A stretch of DNA of 11,253 nt from JAUILA01 sp964563925. GTDB lineage: Bacteria; Bacteroidota; Bacteroidia; Cytophagales; Cyclobacteriaceae. Both the position numbers and the translations under genes were made by a program. Positions 1 to 6,017 of this stretch are shown here, piece after piece (the first letter of the stretch is position 1; each line of letters starts with the position of its first letter). The stretch spans positions 1 through 11,253 of the forward strand of contig CAZLZD010000084.1 of NCBI GenBank assembly GCA_964563925.1. The letters are read 5' to 3'. The notes beneath the pieces are model-generated. The model saw nothing but the letters and a program-made list of their open reading frames with translations. It made no database searches and was not told the DNA's origin.

Positions 1-1220
1 TGCGTCCACGCCATCTCATAGACCAGGTCCTCGATCGGATTCGGATGAAGTTCCGATGAGATCACTTTACAGCGTACAAACTGAATGTCATCAGTAATTT
101 CAAAACGGCCCTCCGTGCCGTCAATCCGGGAGAATTCCTCCGGGGCTTCTGCGCCGTCCCGGGCCCCCAGGAATACAAGCGTATAGCTGACCCCGGGTTC
201 GGCATCCACGTTCACCGAATATAGGTTATCCTCCAGGGCAATCTCCGCAAGGGTCACGCCTGTGCTTGCATAAAAATCCCCTTTCTCCATGGCCGTGATA
301 AGTGCCTCCGGCTTCAGGGAATCGGCTAGGACCATGATCCACCCCCTGCCGGCATTGCTCCACTGTCTCCCCTGCCGGTGATACTGATGGGAATCATCCG
401 TGGCCAGTCCGTACATCACAGGCTTCCCGTCCCTGAGGTAGGCCATATTGATCCGGTCCCACATCTCTTCGGTGGAAATATGGGCGGAATCACCCGTATT
501 ATGCACCAGGGGGTGCCCGTTGTACACTTCGAAAAAGCGCTCATTCTCCAGGGCGATCATATCCTCCAGGCTGATCGCAAACCCGAAATTCGGATGATTG
601 ATATGCGGGATCATCGGCCGGCCTTTCTCATCCCGCTGCCGGATGACAGCATTAATGTTATTCTGAAGCACTTCCTGTACACTGGACCCTCCCTGGGGCT
701 CAATCAATTCTTCAATATTCGAGGCGTTCATATGAATCGGCTTGTTCTCAAACCGGTCGGTGATTTCCTCCGCCCTGATAATTAAAAATTTCTCTTCCTC
801 CTCAAACATCGGCCGGTATTCGTCGAAGGTGGCCAGCCTGACTTCGGTGCGGCCAAGCGAATCCGTCCGGTAGTTCACCCGGTCTTCCCCGTATTCATCG
901 AGATAGCTCCTGAATGCCTCCTGGTAGATAGAATCCAAAGAAATTACTTTCCACTTTTCCCCTTCAGCCAGGATATTATGGTCGGTCAGGGCTACAAACT
1001 GATAATCATGCGTTTTGTACCAATCCATGATGACTTCGGGAAACTCATCCCCGTCACTCCAGTAAGAATGTGTATGAAGGTTTCCCTTGTACCAATTTTT
1101 CGTGGCAGCAGGTTCTGATTCCCCGCAGCCCGAAATGAGTATGCCCAGGCAAATCAGGAGGAAACTGATCCTGAAATATGACTGCGTTACCCTTGCGATT
1201 CGGATTATGCTATAATTCAT
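1..1220 (-). CDS. PHP-domain metal-dependent phosphoesterase-like lipoprotein, 3' end cut by window edge
   Basis: The frame is open from ATG at 1220 to the window edge (406 codons). Residues 1-32 form a lipoprotein signal peptide: basic start, hydrophobic core at about 17-30, and lipobox LISGC with Cys32 as the lipid site. The mature part carries PHP-type metal-site motifs: NLHTH (His49, His51), LTDHN (Asp80, His81), Glu151/152, His163, HINHPN (His206, His209), EVYNG (Glu231) and ATDDSH (Asp275, Asp276, His278). A small beta-rich C-terminal part follows. The visible end, YEMAWT, resembles the usual end of such proteins (AWTQPV-like), so only a few residues are probably missing. PHP proteins hydrolyse phosphoesters with a two- or three-metal centre; the substrate here is unknown. 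It should act outside the cytoplasm, anchored to a membrane. The acidic residues after Cys32 (GESE) could mark surface exposure, but this is weak. The start is 108 bases downstream of the PepSY-TM gene. An A-rich leader and a TATCTTTA box at 1247-1240 resemble a Bacteroidota -7 element, without a convincing -33 partner. Confidence 0.88.
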   Translation of the reverse strand, partial: MNYSIIRIARVTQSYFRISFLLICLGILISGCGESEPAATKNWYKGNLHTHSYWSDGDEFPEVIMDWYKTHDYQFVALTDHNILAEGEKWKVISLDSIYQEAFRSYLDEYGEDRVNYRTDSLGRTEVRLATFDEYRPMFEEEEKFLIIRAEEITDRFENKPIHMNASNIEELIEPQGGSSVQEVLQNNINAVIRQRDEKGRPMIPHINHPNFGFAISLEDMIALENERFFEVYNGHPLVHNTGDSAHISTEEMWDRINMAYLRDGKPVMYGLATDDSHQYHRQGRQWSNAGRGWIMVLADSLKPEALITAMEKGDFYASTGVTLAEIALEDNLYSVNVDAEPGVSYTLVFLGARDGAEAPEEFSRIDGTEGRFEITDDIQFVRCKVISSELHPNPIEDLVYEMAWT

Positions 1221-1328
1221 AGTTGCCTTGAATAAAATTTAAAGATACGGGGCCGGCCTGAATGCTGCTACCCTTATACCTGTTCTTAAGAAACCATGTA
1301 TTTTCAGTCCGCCGGTTAACTGACTGGC

Positions 1329-1907
1329 TCACCAATACATGAGGAGTACCACATTCAGGGCGAAATAAATAAAGCCGCCAATAAAGATGATCCACGCAAT
1401 TTTATTGTGCTTAAGCAGCTTCATCCACATGATCACCCCGGTAATGGTGAATAACACCAGGCTCACGCCCAGCACATCCAGCAGGAAGGCATATACCTTA
1501 TACTGCCAAGGCCCGGAATAGCCCCGCACCCGGTGAATACCAATAAATGCATCCGCAGTACTTTTGTCACTCCGGAATATTTCCATGGCTGATCCGTCAG
1601 GAGATAAAGTAATCCGGGTAAACCCGGCTGCCCTTCCAAATTCCTTCACCAGCTCCCCGCGGTCATTAGTGCGGCTGAGGTATTCACGACCCTCGATATC
1701 ATGTGCCCTGATCAGGCCCTCCCATTCCGATTCATTGACGGGTATTCCCTCCAGTACTACTTCCTCTGTGCTGGTCGATGCCTCATGATCAAACCAGTCG
1801 TGATGAATCATGACGTAGCTGGTTACAATGAACATAAGCAGGATAACCACGGTGGTCAGGCTGGCATACAAATGGATCTTCCGGATCAGGTCATAATTGA
1901 TCTTCAT
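1329..1907 (-). CDS. PepSY-TM-type small membrane protein, second of a tandem pair
   Basis: This 192-residue protein has three predicted membrane helices: about 15-35, 143-164 and 170-190. A periplasmic segment of roughly 105 residues lies between the first and second helix, an arrangement like the PepSY-associated TM family. I chose ATG at 1907 rather than an upstream start at 1967, because it begins a sequence matching the start of the neighbour (KIHLYASL against KLHLYCGL) and its ATG overlaps the neighbour's TGA in an ATGA (1904-1907), which implies translational coupling. Histidines shared with the neighbour are His12 (KIHLY), His36 (MIHH) and His125 (IGIH), all near membrane edges. Relatives in this family include inner-membrane proteins tied to iron uptake, some of which bind heme (FoxB). 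Whether this short version does so is inference. No ATPase or TonB receptor is adjacent in the window. The stop is TGA at 1331-1329. Confidence 0.8.
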   Translation of the reverse strand: MKINYDLIRKIHLYASLTTVVILLMFIVTSYVMIHHDWFDHEASTSTEEVVLEGIPVNESEWEGLIRAHDIEGREYLSRTNDRGELVKEFGRAAGFTRITLSPDGSAMEIFRSDKSTADAFIGIHRVRGYSGPWQYKVYAFLLDVLGVSLVLFTITGVIMWMKLLKHNKIAWIIFIGGFIYFALNVVLLMYW

Positions 1908-2479
1908 AGCAGCATCATTACCAGTAATGAAACAAGAAACAGTCCGCCGAACACATACAACTCCCACGTCTTATGGCTGTGCCTGATCCACAACCATAAT
2001 CCAAGGACCAGGGAAAAGGTAAGGACCAGCAAGGTCACCCATTGATAGATGATCCATGTTTTCATGAAAAGGGGCGCGTTGGGTATTCTCCCGTTATAAA
2101 AATGGAGCCCGTGAAATACCGCCCAGAACCCTTTCGGGATATCCTCCACCAGGACCGCCCCGCTGTTCATATCCAGGTGTATCACCGATGTCTTTGCCAG
2201 GTGGGTGGTCTCAAACACAAACTGTCCGGAGTCTTTCCTGTACCTCCAGGGAGGCGTCCAGCCCATTAATCCCAGCTGGTTCCGGACATTCTCAGCTAAA
2301 TCCGTATCCTCCAAAGCGGAGTCCACGACAACCTCGCTTTCCCAGGTACTGGTTACCGTCTTATTCTCCACATCTATCCCGTGATTAAGAATGACGGAGC
2401 TAACCCCAAAGGCAACCAGGTAAAAGGAAACGAACAGCCCGCAGTAAAGGTGGAGTTTTATAAGTGTGGTTTTCTTCAT
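1904..2479 (-). CDS. PepSY-TM-type small membrane protein, first of a tandem pair
   Basis: This 191-residue protein has helices at about 11-33, 145-166 and 172-190, with a periplasmic loop of about 110 residues. The loop has a PepSY-like end (SVIHLDMNSGAVLVEDIPKG, about 98-117) in which a beta hairpin precedes FWAVFHGLHFYNG. Membrane-edge histidines are His10 (KLHLY), His33 (ILNH), His124 and His127 (FHGLH). ATG at 2479 (MKKTTLIKLHLY) is preferred. A GTG six codons upstream (2497) is in frame but adds only MPIPGS and spoils the typical basic start. The TGA stop overlaps the next gene's ATG by four bases, so the two proteins are probably made in equal amounts and may form a complex. Overall similarity in layout and sequence suggests an old tandem duplication. 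Upstream lies a 147-base spacer after the creatininase-family gene, so the pair may have its own promoter. I could not identify one securely. Confidence 0.8.
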   Translation of the reverse strand: MKKTTLIKLHLYCGLFVSFYLVAFGVSSVILNHGIDVENKTVTSTWESEVVVDSALEDTDLAENVRNQLGLMGWTPPWRYRKDSGQFVFETTHLAKTSVIHLDMNSGAVLVEDIPKGFWAVFHGLHFYNGRIPNAPLFMKTWIIYQWVTLLVLTFSLVLGLWLWIRHSHKTWELYVFGGLFLVSLLVMMLL

Positions 2480-2626
2480 TGATCCGGGAATTGGCACAAT
2501 AAATGAACCCGCATTACAGCGCAGTCATCTTCGTAATATACAAAAACTCCCGATGTTAAGTAGCCCGCTTTTATTCAATCCGAATTCTCCCAGAGGCCGG
2601 CTTAAACCATGTTATCCAGCCGCTAC

Positions 2627-3559
2627 TTATTTATTATCATTATCGATATCCAGAGGTCCTCTGCGAATATTCTCCATAGGATAGCGATCGATTTCCTTCA
2701 GAATCAGTAAGAGTTGAGCGGCTGCACCTTCAATTAACAGAGCGCCTCGCTCCGGATCGGCATCAAGTGCATTGCCAACCACCCCGGCCGGATTAAGGTC
2801 CTGTGATTTCCAGGCAATCCGCGTGGGCCCGGTTATACTCAGGTATTGAAATGAACTGTCAAGTTCTGCATCCAGTGAGCTGAAATTTTCAGCCTTTTCC
2901 ATATCCACCAGGTCTGGCCTTACGTACAGCATGACTGAGGTTTCCATGCTACCGCCATGTACTCCGTACCTTAATTCATCTTCCGGAAACAAGTCCGTCC
3001 GATACAAGCTATACTGGTTTACCGTAACAACTAACATCCCCAAACGTACGCGAAGGTCCCTGGCCACAATATCCATTACCTGCGGCTGGCCTCCATGTGA
3101 ATTGTAAAATACCAGCTTTCTTATCCCAGCGCGATATACAGATTCAGCAATCTCCGTCCATAAATGTCGTAAAGTCTCGGGTTCAAGCGTGAGTGTACCT
3201 GGAAAACTGCTGTGTTCGCTTGATTTCCCTATCGGCATCATCGGTAAAACAGTAACCGGCAACGCCTTAGGCAATTGGTTAATCACCAGATCGATCACGG
3301 CCTTATTGGCACAGGCATCTGCACAAACCGGCAGGTGTGGACCGTGCTGTTCAATGGCCGCAACCGGGAGAATGGCTATGACCCGCTCAGCATCAAGGTT
3401 AGCAAATTCTGTTGTGGTCATATCCGTCCAATAGGGCCTGGGCTGATTCTGCGCGTTCAAGGTAAAGGCCGACACGAACAGAATTAGCAAACTTACCCCT
3501 GATTTTCTGATGAAAAGGTTGACCAAGCTTGCTGTATCGTTGAAATCTAGCAGCACCAC
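2627..3559 (-). CDS. Exported creatininase-family amidohydrolase, non-ATG start
   Basis: The frame encodes up to 310 residues. Numbered from GTG at 3559, the creatininase metal-site motifs are clear: IEQHGPHLP (Glu70, His72), Asp81 exactly 11 residues after Glu70, NSHGG (His155) and HGGSMETS (Glu206). Known family members hydrolyse cyclic or linear amides (creatinine, or FAPy-type compounds in ArfB-like members). Creatininase itself has His-Tyr-Glu where this protein has His-Gly-Gly, so creatinine should not be assumed as substrate. Residues about 16-36 form a Sec signal peptide (FIRK, hydrophobic core, cleavage near LNA-Q), which is unusual because many relatives are cytoplasmic. No ATG lies between the upstream in-frame TAG (3598-3596) and the signal peptide. 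The start must be GTG at 3559 or, more likely by fit to a signal peptide, TTG at 3526 (MVNLFIRKSG). It lies downstream of the symporter gene on the same strand, across an AT-rich spacer of about 140 bases. Confidence 0.87.
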   Translation of the reverse strand: MVLLDFNDTASLVNLFIRKSGVSLLILFVSAFTLNAQNQPRPYWTDMTTTEFANLDAERVIAILPVAAIEQHGPHLPVCADACANKAVIDLVINQLPKALPVTVLPMMPIGKSSEHSSFPGTLTLEPETLRHLWTEIAESVYRAGIRKLVFYNSHGGQPQVMDIVARDLRVRLGMLVVTVNQYSLYRTDLFPEDELRYGVHGGSMETSVMLYVRPDLVDMEKAENFSSLDAELDSSFQYLSITGPTRIAWKSQDLNPAGVVGNALDADPERGALLIEGAAAQLLLILKEIDRYPMENIRRGPLDIDNDNK

Positions 3560-3696
3560 GTATGCGATAAATACGTTCCTGATGATTATAACTACCTATT
3601 ATTCAGGTATATAAGATTATAGAATATGAGGCTAATTCGTGGAAAAAGCAACGTTTTTTATTAGAAATGATCCGCTATCCGGCCTGTCCGTATCAA

Positions 3697-5418
3697 TTAA
3701 TCAATCAAATCAAAATACCATATACCCGCNNNNNNNNNNNNNNNNNNNNNNNNNNNNNNNNNNNNNNNNNNNNNNNNNNNNNNNNNNNNNNNNNNNNNNN
3801 NNNNNNNNNNNNNNNNNNNNNNNNNNNNNATTCCCAGTTCCGCAAACAGATACCCATACACCACTAAGGAACAAACCAGCACCCCGATGATGAGCATGAC
3901 CACGTGGCGTACCTCCTTTCTTATCAGTGCGCGTCCGCCGTCCATTGCCAGGTACCGCCGGATGGTTCCTGCGGCCGGGTTAGTGTTCTTTAACAGCGTA
4001 AAGTATTCCAGTTCGCCTGCCGTCGGACGGGTCATAACCGCAGCAAGTACCAGGGCAATTACCGAGATCATAAAGGAGATCATCAGAGGATCGAGTAGCT
4101 CGGGAAGGACAAGCATACCTCCACGCTCAAGTTCCGAGATAAGCACGAACGAAAATACACCGGCAATCATGCTGGCCAGTGCAGCCTTGTGATTCATTCT
4201 CCTCCACTCCAGTCCGGCCACCACGGATGGCAGCCATCCCACCCCGAACAAGGCCCCTGCGTAAATCGAAATCCAGTAAATCGCAGCAGGTCGGGAAATG
4301 GCGATGGCAGCAACAATCGCCCCGATGATCAACTGGGCAATCCGGTTGATGCGCATCATCTTTTTCTCCCCGATCTCCTTCTTTTTCAAATTCTGATAGA
4401 GGTCCCTTGACAAACCAAACCCGGCAATGACAAACAAGGTGGAAGCAGTAGACATGATCGCGGCCATCAATGCGGCCAGTCCGATCCCGCCCAGCACAGG
4501 CGGTACGTGGTTTAAAAAAGCAACGATCATTACGCGGTCGGAAGGCTCGATGCCGGGCTCAATTACCTGCATGCCTCCGGCGGCCAGAAAAACCGGGATC
4601 TGCATGGCCGAAGCCAGGAAGACACCGATCAGGGTGGCCTTCATCACTACAAAATCATTCCTGGCCGGAAATACCCGTGATACCAGCGCAGGCGTACAGG
4701 TGAAGAATATCACCCAGACGAGGAATTGCGAAATGGTGAATCCTATCGGCCTTTCGGCCGCCCCGCCAATGGTCCAGAATCCCGGGATTACATCTGACAA
4801 GCCGCGCAATTCGGTAAATCCTGCCTTGCCGATGATCCAGGGCGCCACCACCCCCGAAACCGCCAGCATAATAAAGAACATGATCGTATCGGTGACGACT
4901 ACACCGTACATCCCGCCAAACAGCGAGAATGCCAGCAAGGCAAAGACAAAGGTGATGATGATCAACGAGAAATTGAGTCCGGTCAATTCTTCCAGTAGCA
5001 GACCCGCGCCAATCAGCTGAATCACCCCGTATCCCAGCAGGCCGATGATCATAATTACCGTGGCAATGCTGGTCACCCATTTACTTCTGAACCGTTCCCG
5101 GAAGAAATCAGGCATCGTGCGACACCCCATGGCTTTCAGCTTCCGCCCCACATAGATGATCGCCAGCAGGGTGCCGATCCAGGCCCCGAATGATCCGGTA
5201 GTGGCAATGACCAGCGGTCCTTCCTCATAGGAAATCCCGGCAATCCCAAGCAGGGTCACTGCACTCAGGTACGTGGCAGCCAGGGTACCGACAATCAGGA
5301 CGGTCGAGCCCTTTTCGCTCATGACAAAAAAATCCTCGCTGTTTTTTACGCGTCGCGCAATCAGGATCCCGGCAAGGATATATCCTGCCATGGAAACGAG
5401 GAAAATGACAACCGTCAT
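3697..5418 (-). CDS. Sodium:solute symporter (SSS family), interrupted by an assembly gap
   Basis: From ATG at 5418, 529 residues can be read before the gap. About 13 membrane helices are visible. Family signatures are GTLAATYLSAVTLLG (44-58, start of the inverted-repeat core), GGMYGVVVTD (168-177, the GG-x-x-x-V-V-x-TD motif of SSS transporters) and LMAAIMSTASTLF (317-329, the eighth core helix with the Ser/Thr residues that line the Na2 sodium site, followed by SRDLY). Residues 474-505 form a cytoplasmic loop before a last visible helix (506-525). Such proteins use the sodium gradient to import small organic solutes; the substrate cannot be read from sequence. Past the gap, the in-frame residues AGIWYFDLID end at TAA (3699-3697) and look like the end of a final helix, but the frame match is only as good as the true gap length. 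The ATG overlaps the TGA of the small upstream protein (ATGA), so the two are probably co-translated. Confidence 0.86.
   Translation of the reverse strand: MTVVIFLVSMAGYILAGILIARRVKNSEDFFVMSEKGSTVLIVGTLAATYLSAVTLLGIAGISYEEGPLVIATTGSFGAWIGTLLAIIYVGRKLKAMGCRTMPDFFRERFRSKWVTSIATVIMIIGLLGYGVIQLIGAGLLLEELTGLNFSLIIITFVFALLAFSLFGGMYGVVVTDTIMFFIMLAVSGVVAPWIIGKAGFTELRGLSDVIPGFWTIGGAAERPIGFTISQFLVWVIFFTCTPALVSRVFPARNDFVVMKATLIGVFLASAMQIPVFLAAGGMQVIEPGIEPSDRVMIVAFLNHVPPVLGGIGLAALMAAIMSTASTLFVIAGFGLSRDLYQNLKKKEIGEKKMMRINRIAQLIIGAIVAAIAISRPAAIYWISIYAGALFGVGWLPSVVAGLEWRRMNHKAALASMIAGVFSFVLISELERGGMLVLPELLDPLMISFMISVIALVLAAVMTRPTAGELEYFTLLKNTNPAAGTIRRYLAMDGGRALIRKEVRHVVMLIIGVLVCSLVVYGYLFAELGXXXXXXXXXXXXXXXXXXXXXXXXXXXXXXXXXXAGIWYFDLID
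3730..3829. other. Assembly gap 1 (100 N)
   Basis: Exactly 100 undetermined bases, the usual placeholder for a scaffold gap of unknown size. It falls inside the 3' end of the symporter gene. Confidence 0.98.
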
Positions 5419-5564
5419 TCGGCCTCCTGGTTGGTGGCGGCTTTACCATCTTTTTCCCTGATAACCGGACGGTATTCTTTCCAGAGAATTCTTGCCACAA
5501 TAAATACGCCGATCAATACTGCGAAAAATGCATTGAAAAAAAGGAGGAATACATGTTTGTTCAT
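5415..5564 (-). CDS. Small single-helix membrane protein, likely symporter partner (49 residues)
   Basis: ATG at 5564 to TGA at 5417-5415 encodes 49 residues: MNKHVFLLFFNAFF, a membrane helix over about 5-25, then a basic cytoplasmic stretch (ARILWKEYRPVIREK) and a short polar tail ending NQEAE. Its TGA overlaps the symporter ATG in an ATGA, and the sequence is ordinary coding sequence with no internal stop. Several SSS transporters are encoded beside a very small membrane protein (for example the YhdT-PanF arrangement in Escherichia coli), so an accessory or stabilising role is likely. This is inferred from position and shape, not from recognising the family. Positive residues after the helix suggest N-out/C-in topology. 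The leader upstream contains two short palindromes (5582-5593 and 5608-5627) that may be regulatory. The gene is easily missed by length cut-offs. Confidence 0.75.
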   Translation of the reverse strand: MNKHVFLLFFNAFFAVLIGVFIVARILWKEYRPVIREKDGKAATNQEAE

Positions 5565-5676
5565 GAACTAAATGGTAAAACCTGTAAGTACAGACATTAT
5601 TCAAGATACTCATTTTTTTAAAAGAGTCAGTCCCTCGTTCATTTTCAGACTGCACAGAATCCCCTGGCTGAAATCA

Positions 5677-5776
5677 NNNNNNNNNNNNNNNNNNNNNNNN
5701 NNNNNNNNNNNNNNNNNNNNNNNNNNNNNNNNNNNNNNNNNNNNNNNNNNNNNNNNNNNNNNNNNNNNNNNNNNNN
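5677..5776. other. Assembly gap 2 (100 N)
   Basis: Exactly 100 undetermined bases, a scaffold placeholder. It removes the 5' part of the plus-strand gene that ends at 5952 and part of the divergent region upstream of the symporter operon. Confidence 0.98.
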
Positions 5777-5952
5777 CCTTTCACTTCCTGTCGGTCATGA
5801 CCGGCGACCTGTTTGCCTACCGTCCCTATGCCCTTAGCTGGATCACGGGCGGGTACGACATGGTAGCCATGGGGTTAACCGGATTGATCCTCGGTGGCTG
5901 GAGAAAAACGTCAAATGTCCCGGCCGCTTCAGGGGCCCGGGCGTCCGTCTGA
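5777..5952 (+). CDS. C-terminal fragment of a small membrane protein (possibly DUF1761-like)
   Basis: This is the only plus-strand gene in the window. From the gap edge to TGA at 5950-5952, 57 residues are readable in the frame FHFLSVMTGDLFAYRPYALS. A helix follows (about WITGGYDMVAMGLTGLILGGW), then a polar Ala-rich tail. The arrangement of a Gly-Gly-Tyr before a final helix ending in Gly-Gly-Trp resembles the C-terminus of DUF1761 membrane proteins (about 130-150 residues), but this is recognition from a short piece and is tentative. The codons have the composition of the neighbouring genes, and the stop is followed at once by a strong hairpin. If the family guess holds, around 80 residues are missing, more than the 100 N could hold, so the gap is larger than drawn. 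The gene converges on the FtsX-type permease and diverges from the symporter operon. Confidence 0.65.
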
Positions 5953-5969
5953 AATACTACTAACCGGTG

Positions 5970-5994
5970 AAGGGGGCACCGTGTGTCCCCTTTT
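5970..5994 (+). terminator. Rho-independent terminator of the plus-strand gene
   Basis: A near-perfect inverted repeat, AAGGGGGCAC (5970-5979) against GTGTCCCCTT (5983-5992), forms a stem of about 10 pairs with one G-U and a three-base loop. TTTTC follows on the plus strand. It starts 17 bases after the plus-strand stop and lies 26 bases before the end of the convergent permease gene. On the minus strand the stem is not followed by a T-run, so it fits the plus-strand gene best. Confidence 0.65.
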
Positions 5995-6017
5995 CGTTTC
6001 CTCAGGTTTGTTTCCGC

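Noticed and set aside
1240..1247. TATCTTTA as a Bacteroidota-type promoter of the PHP gene
   Set aside because: It lacks the final G of the consensus, and no TTTG-like -33 element stands at proper spacing. It is mentioned in the gene entry but not called as a promoter.
2480..2626. Terminator after the creatininase-family gene
   Set aside because: Only loose GGCT/AGCC-type pairings with long loops and no T-run are present.
4427..5020. Plus-strand open frame of 197 codons inside the symporter gene
   Set aside because: It is antisense to the conserved SSS core, and its composition (many Pro, Ser, Thr, Ile) is what the complement of membrane-helix codons produces.
5572..5952. Reading the plus-strand gene as starting at 5572 and passing through gap 2
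   Set aside because: The residues before the gap look noncoding (leader of the symporter operon), and a frame carried across 100 placeholder N has no meaning.
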